From positions 682,001 to 746,000 of the forward strand of contig CAWFPL010000002.1 of assembly GCA_963817785.1 (NCBI GenBank): 64,000 bases of DNA. Reading direction: 5' to 3'. Below are positions 18,755-27,266 of the stretch, piece by piece; positions within the stretch are counted from its first letter, which is position 1; the number at the start of each line of letters is the position of its first letter. Origin of the DNA: JAKALD01 sp963817785 (GTDB lineage: Bacteria; Pseudomonadota; Gammaproteobacteria; Burkholderiales; SG8-39). Below the pieces are notes generated by a model that saw nothing but the letters and a program-made list of their open reading frames with translations, ran no database searches and was not told the DNA's origin. Both the position numbers and the translations under genes were made by a program.

Positions 18755-20194
18755 AGCCTGTCCGGAGTTTTGTGTTTGAGGCATACCATGTTATCTGAGA
18801 GGAGCATGTATGCCGAAGCCAGTAAGGAAGATGCAGAAAGCCAATGCGGCCGCGCAAGCGGCGGTGTTGCCCAAGATTCCGCCTGAATTGCTCGACCAGC
18901 TCGTCAAGGGACCGATGAGCGCCGAGGCGGTGCAAGAAGCCTCGACGGCCTTTAAGAAGGCGCTGATCGAGCGCGCGCTGGGCGCCGAAATGAGCCACCA
19001 ACTGGGCTACCCCGCCGGCGCCGATAAGCCGGCTGCCACGACCAACCAGCGCAACGGCAAGAGCGGAAAGACCGTGCTCACTGACGACGGCCCGGTGCGC
19101 ATCGACGTTCCGCGAGACCGGGCGGGCGAGTTCGAGCCCAAGCTCATCGGCAAACACGAGCGGCGCTTCACGGGCTTTGACGACAAGATCATCGCCATGT
19201 ACGCGCGCGGGATGACGGTGCGGGAGATCCAGGGGTTTCTGTCGGAGATGTACGCAACCGACGTCACGCCGGAGTTCATCAGCGGGGTCACCGACGCGGT
19301 GCACGCGCAGGTGACGGCCTGGCAGTCCCGGCCGCTGGAGCCGATGTACCCAGTGGTGTTCTTCGGCGCGCTGCGGGTGAAGATCCGCGAGGACAACGTG
19401 GTGCGCAACAAGGCCGTCTACCTGGCCCTGGGGGTGCAGCCCGACGGCAGCCGCGAGATTCTCGGGCTGTGGATCGAGACCACCGAAGGCGCCAAGTTCT
19501 GGATGAAGGTGTTCAACGACCTGAAGACCCGCGGGGTGGCCGACATCCTGATCGCGGTCACCGACGGCCTCAAAGGCATGTCCGAAGCCCTGGCCGCGGT
19601 CTATCCGGAAACCACGCTGCAGACGTGCATCGTGCACCTGATGCGCAACAGCCTCGACTACGCCGGCTGGAAGGAGCGAAAGTCCCTGGCTGCAGCGATC
19701 AGGCCGATTTACACGGCGGCCAGCGCCGAGGCAGCCGAGGCTGAGCTGGAGGCCTTCGCCGACGGGCCCTGGGGTCAGAAATTCCCGACCGTGGTCGCCT
19801 CCTGGCGCCGGGCGTGGTCGAACGTGATTCCGTTCTTCGCGTTTCCGCCGGCGGTGCGGCGGGTGATCTACACCACGAATTCGATCGAGAGCGTGAATGC
19901 GCAGCTGCGCAAGATCATCAAGACGCGCGGCCATTTCCCCTCGGACGACGCGGCCAGCAAGCTGATCTGGCTGGCCTTGCGCAACATCACCGCCGACTGG
20001 AGCCGCTCGGCGCATAGCTGGAAGACGGCGATGAACCAATTCGCGATCCTCTACCAGGACCGCTTCACGAGGCACCAGGGGTAAGATGTTTCGCAGCCGA
20101 CTTTCGCTCCGCGTCGGACGTTCGTCGCAAGCGACCAACGCCGCCACGGCGCGAAAGTCATTCACGCCTCAAACACAGAAATCAGGACACTCCT
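18755..20194 (+). mobile_element. IS256-family insertion sequence
   Basis: Imperfect 24-bp terminal inverted repeats lie at 18759-18782 and 20166-20189 and match at 21 of 24 positions. The 9-mer GACGAGACG occurs at 18746-18754 and again at 20195-20203, just outside the repeats. That fits a target-site duplication of the 8-9 bp size used by IS256. The single transposase gene fills the interior. It marks the left border of the less GC-rich catabolic segment. Confidence 0.85.
18810..20084 (+). CDS. IS256-family (mutator-type) transposase, first catalytic Asp replaced
   Basis: This 424-residue protein has the full IS256 architecture: an N-terminal DNA-binding part with NQRNGKSGKT, a DDE core and the C-terminal YTTNSIESVNAQLRK block. 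The second catalytic Asp is Asp252 (TDGLKG). At the first position, where family members have FLDAL, this copy reads FFGAL with Gly186 (codon GGC at 19365). A single A-to-G change from GAC would explain this, and the protein is then predicted to be inactive. Otherwise the gene is full length. Confidence 0.9.
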   Translation: MPKPVRKMQKANAAAQAAVLPKIPPELLDQLVKGPMSAEAVQEASTAFKKALIERALGAEMSHQLGYPAGADKPAATTNQRNGKSGKTVLTDDGPVRIDVPRDRAGEFEPKLIGKHERRFTGFDDKIIAMYARGMTVREIQGFLSEMYATDVTPEFISGVTDAVHAQVTAWQSRPLEPMYPVVFFGALRVKIREDNVVRNKAVYLALGVQPDGSREILGLWIETTEGAKFWMKVFNDLKTRGVADILIAVTDGLKGMSEALAAVYPETTLQTCIVHLMRNSLDYAGWKERKSLAAAIRPIYTAASAEAAEAELEAFADGPWGQKFPTVVASWRRAWSNVIPFFAFPPAVRRVIYTTNSIESVNAQLRKIIKTRGHFPSDDAASKLIWLALRNITADWSRSAHSWKTAMNQFAILYQDRFTRHQG

Positions 20195-20378
20195 GACGAG
20201 ACGCGCGTTTCAGTCGGCGTCATCGTATAGCTCTGAAGTAAACATGATTAAAGAAGTAGAGGTTATCTTCAACTCTGCGAGCGCGCCATGAGATCGTGTT
20301 TCGTTATAGCTTCTCCCAGGCGGCGTTACCTTCACTAGCTCTGAGATAAAGCACTGCACTTGCGGGCACCGGAAGCAA
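20085..20378. other. Non-coding: IS256 right end plus spacer
   Basis: The first 105 bases are the IS256 right end. The remaining 175 bases are comparatively AT-rich, lie downstream of the GMC oxidoreductase gene, and show no gene or clear terminator. Confidence 0.5.
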
Positions 20379-22055
20379 TTAAGCGTCCTGAAAAATCGGC
20401 TGCTCACCGCATGCTTTCGGCTGAAGCCCAGAAGCGACGGCGTTTGATCCCCACTCCCGCAATATGAGATCACTGGCCTTTTCCGCAATCATGAAAGTTG
20501 GACCGTTTGTATTGCCGGACGTAATGGCCGGCATTATCGAGGCATCCACGACCCGCAATCGCTCGACACCGCGAACACGCAATTTCTCGTCTACGACTGC
20601 GCCGTCATCTTGCCCCATCCTGCAGCTGCCGCACGGGTGACCGACTATCATGCCGCTAGCGTGCTCGCGGAGAAATGCGACCCATTGTTCGTCACTTGCG
20701 CAAGCGTCCCCGGGAACGTGCTCTGCTGCGACGAAATCCTTCAACGGCGAAGTATTTGTCACCTTCCTTGCCAGCTGCGCCCCGCGCAGTAATTCGCTCA
20801 AGTCTCTTTCACTGGCGAAATAGTTAGGTTGAATTTCGGGCTCTGCCCGCGCATCGGGCGACCTGACACGCACGAATCCGCGACTTTCGGGTCGCAGCAC
20901 CGTCGCCACGATCGTGAAGCCGGGAAAGGGGTGTATCCTGCCCCCCTGAAGATCGGCGCTCAGCGTCCCGAACATTAATTGTACGTTCGGCCGGTCCAAC
21001 GACTCTCCGGCCTTCACGAACGCCCCCGCCTGGTTTATGCCGGTTGCGAGAGGACCCGACCGGTTCATCAAGTAAGCCAGACCGACTTTGATTCGCCTGT
21101 ACCACCTGTTGAGATCGTCATTCGTACTGATCGGCCGATTACAGCGATACATGAGCCGGACTCTCACATGGTCATGAAAGTTCTCCCCGACGCCAGGCAC
21201 ATTGGCAACGACCTCGATGCCGCGTGAGTTCAGAAAGTCCCCGCGCCCTATCCCAGAAAGTTGCAGCAGCTGCGGCGATCCAATGGCACCGGCGCTGACG
21301 ATCACCTCTTTCGCTGCATAGGCGGTTCGACGCACCTTGCCTTTATGGTAAGTCACGCTTTTCGCGACCCCGTTGGCGCAATTTACGCGGCTGGCGGTCG
21401 CGTCGGTTTCGACCTCGAGGTTGCTCCGGCCGCGCGCCGGCCTAATGTAGGCGTCAGCCGCGCTTACACGTCTTCCGTCTCTTATGGTTACCTGGAAATA
21501 ACCCGCGCCTTCCTGGTGACTACCGTTGTAATCGTCATTGCGGGGTATGCCGCAGCGCTGCGCGGCCTCAATGAACGCGTCCGCCAAAGGATGCCTGGAC
21601 CGGATTTGCGAGACGTGCACCGGTCCGCCGACGCCATGCAAGGGATCCCCCGTTCGGAAGTGGTCCTCCAAACGCAAAAAATACGGGAGAACGCCCGCCC
21701 AGTCCCAGCCCTGCGCGCCCAGCTGCGACCACATGTCATAGTCTTGTGGTTGCCCTCTAACGTAGAGCATGCCGTTGATTGAGCTGGTACCGCCAAGGCA
21801 CTTTCCTCGGGGACAATAAAGCTTTCTACCGTTGATGCCCTCTACCGGTGCTGACCAGGAGCACCAGTTTACCTTCCGGTTGAACATCGTCTTGCCGTAG
21901 CCGAGCGGGATGTGGATCCAGATATTTCGGTCCGCCGGGCCTGCCTCCAGGAGGAGCACTCGATTATTTTTATCGGCGCTCAGGCGGTTGGCGACGACGG
22001 ATCCAGCCGTGCCGGCTCCCACGACGATGAAGTCGTATTGCGCGTCAGAGTGCAT
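20379..22055 (-). CDS. GMC family oxidoreductase (choline dehydrogenase-like)
   Basis: This 558-residue FAD flavoprotein would oxidise an alcohol to an aldehyde. FAD binding is at VVGAGTAGSVVANRL from residue 11, with GMC signatures PRGKCLGGTSSINGM and GAIGSPQLLQLSG. The active-site His is in GHPCGSCRMG and the Asn partner in SGNTNGP. The start at 22055 places the dinucleotide-binding fold at the usual N-terminal distance. As the last gene of the transporter operon it probably acts on the imported compound or a derivative. It is similar in layout to the GMC gene at 33868. Confidence 0.9.
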   Translation of the reverse strand: MHSDAQYDFIVVGAGTAGSVVANRLSADKNNRVLLLEAGPADRNIWIHIPLGYGKTMFNRKVNWCSWSAPVEGINGRKLYCPRGKCLGGTSSINGMLYVRGQPQDYDMWSQLGAQGWDWAGVLPYFLRLEDHFRTGDPLHGVGGPVHVSQIRSRHPLADAFIEAAQRCGIPRNDDYNGSHQEGAGYFQVTIRDGRRVSAADAYIRPARGRSNLEVETDATASRVNCANGVAKSVTYHKGKVRRTAYAAKEVIVSAGAIGSPQLLQLSGIGRGDFLNSRGIEVVANVPGVGENFHDHVRVRLMYRCNRPISTNDDLNRWYRRIKVGLAYLMNRSGPLATGINQAGAFVKAGESLDRPNVQLMFGTLSADLQGGRIHPFPGFTIVATVLRPESRGFVRVRSPDARAEPEIQPNYFASERDLSELLRGAQLARKVTNTSPLKDFVAAEHVPGDACASDEQWVAFLREHASGMIVGHPCGSCRMGQDDGAVVDEKLRVRGVERLRVVDASIMPAITSGNTNGPTFMIAEKASDLILREWGSNAVASGLQPKACGEQPIFQDA

Positions 22056-22137
22056 TTGCCTTGCCCGCCTTTCTGCGGAGAGCCTCGTTAGACACAATCG
22101 GCGATTGACGCCGTGGGCGCTGCTACTGGCTTGGCCC

Positions 22138-23646
22138 CTACAGTGCGCGGCGCGCGTGTCGGGTCTTGCGCACGGACGCCACGAGTTGGAACAGCATCAA
22201 GAGGGCACTCACCACAATGAACGCTCTGCTGATCGGGCGCTCGACGAAAGTCGCCATACTGCCGTGCGAAAGTATCAGCGCGCGCCGGAAGTTTTCTTCG
22301 ACTATCGGGCCCAGAACAAATCCCAGAAGGATCGGTGTCAACGGGAATTCGAGCGCCATGAACACCCAACCGATCAGCCCGAAGGCGAGCACTTCGGCCA
22401 CCTCGAACAGCGTGTTCTGCTTGCTGAAGACGCCGACCGCTATGAAAAAAAGTGCTGATGGTACCAGGTAGCGGTACGGTACCTGGAGAAGTTTGACCCA
22501 GACGCCGATCAGGGGAACATTGAGTAACATGAGCATTACATTTCCGACCCAGAAGCTCGCAATCAGCCCCCAGAACAGATCCCGATGCTCGGTGATCAAC
22601 TGCGGCCCAGGATTGATCCCCTGAATGATGAGGGCACCGAGGATCAACGCCATTACTGGATCGCCGGGAATCCCCAACAACAATGTCGGAATGAAATCGA
22701 TCTGCGTCTTCGAATGTGCCGAAGCTTCGGGGCTAGCCACTCCTTCCAGGGCACCACGTCCGAAGCGTTCCGGTGTCTTCGAGATCTTCCGTTCCAGGGC
22801 GTAAGCGACGAAGGTGGTGATGGTCGGTCCGGTCCCGGGCAATGCGCCGAACAGTACGCCGACCCCCGTCCCACGCATTATCGGCAAGGCTGCCTGCTTC
22901 AGGTCTTTCCCGGTCGGGAGCATGTCACGCAGCCGGATTTTGCTATTGCCGCCGACGAAGCTCACGCGATTGATGTTTCTCAGGAACTCCGCCACGCCAA
23001 ACAAGCCCATGGCGATCGCTACCAGGTCCGTGCCGTTCTGCAGCTCGGGCAGCCCAAGCGTGAAGCGCATGGCCCCGGTGTTGACATCGGTACCCACCAC
23101 CCCGCAAAGGATGCCGAAGAGCGTCATCGCTATGCCTTTGAGCGCGGAGCCCCCTGACATCGTTGCTCCGGCCAATAAGCCCATCAGCATGATCGCAAAG
23201 ATTTCCGCCGGACCGAATCGAAAGGCGATCTTCACCAGCACCGGCGAGAACAGGATCATCACGACGATACCCACGGATGCGGCAACGAAGCTCCCGATCA
23301 TCGCGATGCCGAGGGCGACGCCTCCTTTGCCCTGTTGCGTCAGAGGATATCCGTCCTGACACGTCACTGCGTGTGCGGGATGCACGGGCAAGTTAAGGAG
23401 AATCGCGCCGATCGCGCCGCCGTATATGGCACCGTAGAAAATGCCTGACAGCATCATGATTGCCGGTACTGCGTGCATCATATAGGTGAGGGGAAGGAGC
23501 ATTGCGATGGCGGTCAATGGCCCCAAGCCGGGCAGCACGCCGACCAGGTTGCCAAGGATCACGCCGACCAGAGCCCACCCCAGATTGTGCGGTTCCAGGG
23601 CAACGCCGAACCCGTATGTCAGGTCCGTTAGAGCGTTGTGAAACAT
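22138..23646 (-). CDS. tctA: Tripartite tricarboxylate transporter permease, large subunit TctA
   Basis: This 502-residue polytopic inner-membrane protein is the 12-helix channel subunit of a TTT importer. LVGVLPGLGPLTAIAM near residue 35 and the second-half EGVASPEASAHSK plus LLLGIPGDPVMALILGAL segments are the TctA signatures. The common ANNAA after APE is replaced by AHSKT. It starts four bases after tctB ends. With TctB and the TctC receptor in the same operon the transporter is complete. Known family substrates are citrate and other carboxylates; the one here is unknown. Confidence 0.92.
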   Translation of the reverse strand: MFHNALTDLTYGFGVALEPHNLGWALVGVILGNLVGVLPGLGPLTAIAMLLPLTYMMHAVPAIMMLSGIFYGAIYGGAIGAILLNLPVHPAHAVTCQDGYPLTQQGKGGVALGIAMIGSFVAASVGIVVMILFSPVLVKIAFRFGPAEIFAIMLMGLLAGATMSGGSALKGIAMTLFGILCGVVGTDVNTGAMRFTLGLPELQNGTDLVAIAMGLFGVAEFLRNINRVSFVGGNSKIRLRDMLPTGKDLKQAALPIMRGTGVGVLFGALPGTGPTITTFVAYALERKISKTPERFGRGALEGVASPEASAHSKTQIDFIPTLLLGIPGDPVMALILGALIIQGINPGPQLITEHRDLFWGLIASFWVGNVMLMLLNVPLIGVWVKLLQVPYRYLVPSALFFIAVGVFSKQNTLFEVAEVLAFGLIGWVFMALEFPLTPILLGFVLGPIVEENFRRALILSHGSMATFVERPISRAFIVVSALLMLFQLVASVRKTRHARRAL

Positions 23647-23649
23647 CGC

Positions 23650-24108
23650 TTACTGCCATCCAAACAGAGGGAGCTGCAATTGCAGGCCCCACCAGAACAC
23701 GCTCACACTGATAGCAACCATCGCGACGGAAAGCCAGAATGCCTCCTTGAGTGAGTTCTTCCTGTCTCCGATCGCGGAGATGAAAACGATTGCGAAGGTG
23801 GCCGGGACGAGACCACCGTAGGCTCCCAGTACCATGAAGGCCACCATCGCCCCGATAATGCAGCCCCACCCGCGCCAATCGGGCTTGACTACAGTACCGC
23901 TCCAATCGGACTGCCGCGCCCCCCTTAGTGCAATGGCAATGCCGATCAACGCCAGGATTGCGCCGACCGCGACCGGGAAAAACCCAGGACCCATGTGGAC
24001 GAGCGTTCCGACCCGAAGGCGCGCCCCCCCCCCCACGCTTGCGAGGCCGATGAGGGCCATCAGGGCGCCGCCGTAGCAATCCTTGTTCCACTTCGACGAG
24101 GGTTGCAT
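23650..24108 (-). CDS. tctB: Tripartite tricarboxylate transporter small membrane subunit TctB
   Basis: This 152-residue protein has four hydrophobic helices, as in the poorly conserved TctB subunits that pair with TctA. Identification rests on size, topology and position directly before tctA. Codons for SVGGGAR near residue 27 contain an uninterrupted run of 11 G (C run 24024-24034 on the plus strand). This is a likely site of slippage or of sequencing error, and a one-base change would destroy the protein. The ATG has only a weak ribosome-binding site. Confidence 0.85.
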   Translation of the reverse strand: MQPSSKWNKDCYGGALMALIGLASVGGGARLRVGTLVHMGPGFFPVAVGAILALIGIAIALRGARQSDWSGTVVKPDWRGWGCIIGAMVAFMVLGAYGGLVPATFAIVFISAIGDRKNSLKEAFWLSVAMVAISVSVFWWGLQLQLPLFGWQ

Positions 24109-24117
24109 TACGCCGCG

Positions 24118-24156
24118 CTACATTGGGACGGTCGATCCAACGGCGTTGATCAGCAA
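24118..24156 (-). CDS. Possible 12-codon leader ORF upstream of tctB
   Basis: A strong AGGAGG lies four bases before a TTG that opens a 12-codon frame. It ends in TAG ten bases before the tctB start. TctB itself has a poor ribosome-binding site, so a short leader could couple translation. There is no evidence of expression. Confidence 0.2.
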   Translation of the reverse strand: MLINAVGSTVPM

Positions 24157-24268
24157 GGTCCTCCTCCTAGTCTCCAGCGCCGCCGTCCCGCTCTTTGACG
24201 AGCTCGGGCCGACGTTAAGCCCCCGTCACGCTTCGATCGGGCGCGAGTACACGAGCGCCGCGGCGACC

Positions 24269-25288
24269 TTACGCTCCTCCGACGGAAAGCTCCTGGGCTG
24301 TCTGCCGCCCAGCTTCTATCACCTTTCCTATACCACGATCGATGCGCTCGGCGTTCGGCAAGACCGCCTTGGTAAGCACAACGCTCGCGGGCAGATGCGT
24401 CTCCAGCGTACCGATTCTGTGCGCAGGAGCGCGCAACAGGAGCTCGGGACCGTCGGACACGCATGCGATGATCTCCGAGCCGATCCCGTATGATGCCCAG
24501 CCTTCGTGCACGACGACCAAGCGTCCTGTCTTACGCACGGATTGCCGAATCGTCGCGACGTCGAGCGGCCTCAGACTGCGGGGATCCACTACCTCAATGG
24601 CAACGTCTTGCTTCAGCCAACGGTCGCGCGCAGCGAGCGCCTCGGGCAGACACCCCCCGATTGCAACGAGCGTAACGTCGCTGCCCTCGGCCCTGACTTC
24701 GGCTTTCCCGATGGGGACAACATATTCGCCGTCGGGAACATCCCCTTCCGTGTCATATAACTTGAACGGCTCCAGAAACACCACGGGGTTGTTGTCTCTG
24801 ATCGCCGAAGTCAGGAGCCCTTTTGCATCGGCCGGGGTCGCCGGAACAACTACCTTGAGGCCGGGGACGTGGGCGAACCACGCTGCAAGCGTGTCCTGGT
24901 GAGGCCCGCCGTCGGGTCGACTTGCATCTGCGCCGCGGATCACCATCGGTGCGCACAGCATCCCGGAGGTGGCGAAGTGCAGCTTGGAGGCGCTCGTCAC
25001 GAGGCTGTCCGCCATGAACATGATGATATCGCCGATGTAGTTCTCGACCACCGGGCGGAAACCGCTGAGCGCCAGTCCGACGGCAGCCCCGCTGACCGCC
25101 ATCTCCGAGATCGGCGTATCGATGACTCGATCGGCCCCGAACCGCTCCCAAAGACCCCGCGTGACGCCACGCGCTCCGCCATGGCGCCCGACGTCCTCGC
25201 CAAGCACTATCACGCTCGGATCGCGCTCCATCTCCTGGCGGATCGCGTCGTTGAGCGCCTGCCGAAAAGTTCTTGTGCTCGTGGTCAT
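24269..25288 (-). CDS. 2-oxoacid dehydrogenase E1 component, beta subunit (pyruvate/acetoin type)
   Basis: This 339-residue transketolase-like beta subunit pairs with the alpha subunit encoded just upstream. VLGEDVGRHGGARGVTRGL near the N-terminus and DTPISEMAVSGAAVGLALSG are E1-beta hallmarks. DPRSLRPLD occurs in the C-terminal domain. The start at 25288, 16 bases after the alpha-subunit stop, was preferred; an in-frame ATG at 25315 would overlap the alpha gene. No E2 or E3 gene is in the segment, so the partner must be encoded elsewhere, or the E1 acts as a stand-alone decarboxylase. Confidence 0.9.
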   Translation of the reverse strand: MTTSTRTFRQALNDAIRQEMERDPSVIVLGEDVGRHGGARGVTRGLWERFGADRVIDTPISEMAVSGAAVGLALSGFRPVVENYIGDIIMFMADSLVTSASKLHFATSGMLCAPMVIRGADASRPDGGPHQDTLAAWFAHVPGLKVVVPATPADAKGLLTSAIRDNNPVVFLEPFKLYDTEGDVPDGEYVVPIGKAEVRAEGSDVTLVAIGGCLPEALAARDRWLKQDVAIEVVDPRSLRPLDVATIRQSVRKTGRLVVVHEGWASYGIGSEIIACVSDGPELLLRAPAHRIGTLETHLPASVVLTKAVLPNAERIDRGIGKVIEAGRQTAQELSVGGA

Positions 25289-25304
25289 GTTCGCGTCTTC
25301 GTCC

Positions 25305-26333
25305 TTAAGCGGCATAGGGGTCAAATGCTCGCATGATCGCGGGCTCGGGAGGCGGCGCGATAGGCGCGAGGCCCCGGGCCTCGGCTTCAGCCTGCTTGAT
25401 GTTGGCTTGCGTGCGGGCGACGAGCGCATCGAACTCGGCGTCCGTCAGTCCGGCATTCGCCGTCAGCTTCTGCCTGAGCTGCGCGACCGGGCATCGCGCC
25501 CGCGCGGCCGCCTTTTCTTCGCTCGGGCGGGTTCGATCGGGATCCTTGAGGGTCTGCCCTCCCCAGCGATATGCCTTCAGCTCCACGAGCGTCGGTCCGC
25601 CCCCCTGACGCGCGCGCTCGACCGCGTCCCGAATTGCCAGGTAGACCGCCACGACGTCCGTGCCGTCAACCGTGACTCCGGGGATTCCATAGCCGGCTGC
25701 GCGCTCCGAGAGGTTCCGCACCATGGCCATCGAACTGATCGGGGTCGAAATCGCGTATTGATTGTTCTCGATCACGATGACGATCGGCAGCCGCATCACG
25801 GCGGCCAGGTTGACGCCCTCGTGGAAGTAGCCGGTGTTGGTCGTTCCGTCGCCTAGCATGCCGAGGACCACGCGCCGGCTCTTCCGCAGTTTTTGCGCCA
25901 TGGCCACACCCGCCGCAGTTACCAGCCCGCTGCCCAGCATCCCGGTTTGCGGAAGAATGTTGCGCTCAACGACCGGAGTGTGCCAGTGCGCCCAACGGCC
26001 TTCGCTGATGCTGCCACGCCGCTCGAGGAAGGACGCGATCAGAGGTACCATGGAAACCCCGCGGCACAAGTAAACACCCATGCCGCGTATCGACGGGCAA
26101 ATCGGATCGGTCGGCTGTGCTGCCATGCAGGCGCCGACCGCAAATGCCTCTTGGCCGAGACTCAGATGAAACTCTCCAACCAGGGGCTCGCCTGCGTTCC
26201 ACCATCGCTCACACGCCAGTTCGAATTCCCGAACCAGCACTAAATTTGCGAGCAACTCCCGCTGTACCGACGCCGGCACGGTACCGGCCTTGGCGCCTTC
26301 CTTCGGAGCTTGCGTTACGCCTTCGTGGGACAT
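25305..26333 (-). CDS. 2-oxoacid dehydrogenase E1 component, alpha subunit
   Basis: This 342-residue thiamine-diphosphate-binding subunit should decarboxylate a 2-oxo acid (pyruvate, acetoin or branched-chain type). The ThDP motif is GDGTTNTGYFHEGVN through IENNQYA, about residues 160-195. GEFHLSLGQEAFAVGA near residue 53 is the typical N-terminal signature. Its start overlaps the end of the epimerase gene by 19 bases. The acetoin dehydrogenase alpha subunit is a close alternative description; substrate not determined. Confidence 0.9.
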   Translation of the reverse strand: MSHEGVTQAPKEGAKAGTVPASVQRELLANLVLVREFELACERWWNAGEPLVGEFHLSLGQEAFAVGACMAAQPTDPICPSIRGMGVYLCRGVSMVPLIASFLERRGSISEGRWAHWHTPVVERNILPQTGMLGSGLVTAAGVAMAQKLRKSRRVVLGMLGDGTTNTGYFHEGVNLAAVMRLPIVIVIENNQYAISTPISSMAMVRNLSERAAGYGIPGVTVDGTDVVAVYLAIRDAVERARQGGGPTLVELKAYRWGGQTLKDPDRTRPSEEKAAARARCPVAQLRQKLTANAGLTDAEFDALVARTQANIKQAEAEARGLAPIAPPPEPAIMRAFDPYAA

Positions 26334-27223
26334 GACTCAATTGCCTCTCGAATTGCCTGTTCTATGCTGTATTGGGGTCGATAACCAAGTTGCGTCGCCG
26401 CCCTTGACCAATCGATCTTTCCGCGGTTGCCGGAAGCCCCCGAAAAGCTGACGCGCCCCGAATTCGGGCGCATCTCCCGTACCAGCGCCGCCAATTGCTC
26501 GAAGCTCAGGTACGCATCCTCACCGCCGGCAATATTGAAGAGTTCGTCCTCGCATACATCCGCGGTCAGCGCTAGCACGGCCCCGCGAGCCGCGTCCGCG
26601 ACGTGTACGAAGTGCCGCAGCTCCGAAGCCGCGATTCCGCTAACCGCCACGTCTTCACCCGATGCGATGCCCAGGAGCTTTCCCACGGCGGCGGCGATCC
26701 CGGGGCTCGAGACGGGCCGGCTGGACAGCACAGTGGAGAATCTGACCGTCCGGCACGTCAGCCCATGGAGCATCCGATACCGCCGCAGCATCCGTTCCCC
26801 GAGAAGCTTACTTGCGCCATAGACGGTCACGTCCGCTTGTATCGGGCTGGATTCGTCCACTTCGGAGGCAGTAGTGCCGTACACGGCGGCCGAGCTCGCG
26901 AACACGAACCTGCCAGCGCCGCTTTTGCGCGCGGCCTCGAGAACGGCGGCTGTGCCGCTGACATTGACGGCGATCGTGCCCACAGGGTCGGCTTCGCAAG
27001 CGAATTGAAGCGTCCCGGCAAGGTGGATCACCCCGTCGGGTCTTGCCTCTTCGAAGGTTCGGGCGAGACGCGCCGCATCGCCGATGTCTCCCACCACAAA
27101 GCGGACCCGCGCGTCCGGATAGGGGCACAGGTCATACACGGTGGGCTCGTGGCCAGACTCGCACAGCAGTCGCGTCACATCCCGACCGATATTTCCGGCC
27201 CCGCCCGTCACCAATACACGCAC
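26315..27223 (-). CDS. NAD-dependent epimerase/dehydratase family protein
   Basis: This 302-residue extended SDR has the nucleotide loop TGGAGNIG at residues 7-14, the D-G-VIHLAG motif near 70 and the active-site YGASK near 135, with SSAAVYG before it. Sugar epimerases, dehydratases and several aldehyde or ketone reductases share this fold. In this operon it may process the imported substrate. It sits between the solute-receptor gene and E1 alpha, whose start it overlaps. Confidence 0.85.
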   Translation of the reverse strand: MRVLVTGGAGNIGRDVTRLLCESGHEPTVYDLCPYPDARVRFVVGDIGDAARLARTFEEARPDGVIHLAGTLQFACEADPVGTIAVNVSGTAAVLEAARKSGAGRFVFASSAAVYGTTASEVDESSPIQADVTVYGASKLLGERMLRRYRMLHGLTCRTVRFSTVLSSRPVSSPGIAAAVGKLLGIASGEDVAVSGIAASELRHFVHVADAARGAVLALTADVCEDELFNIAGGEDAYLSFEQLAALVREMRPNSGRVSFSGASGNRGKIDWSRAATQLGYRPQYSIEQAIREAIESCPTKA

Positions 27224-27266
27224 GGCGAACTTTCCGGAGGTTTGGAGAACGGCCCCGAATCGCGCT

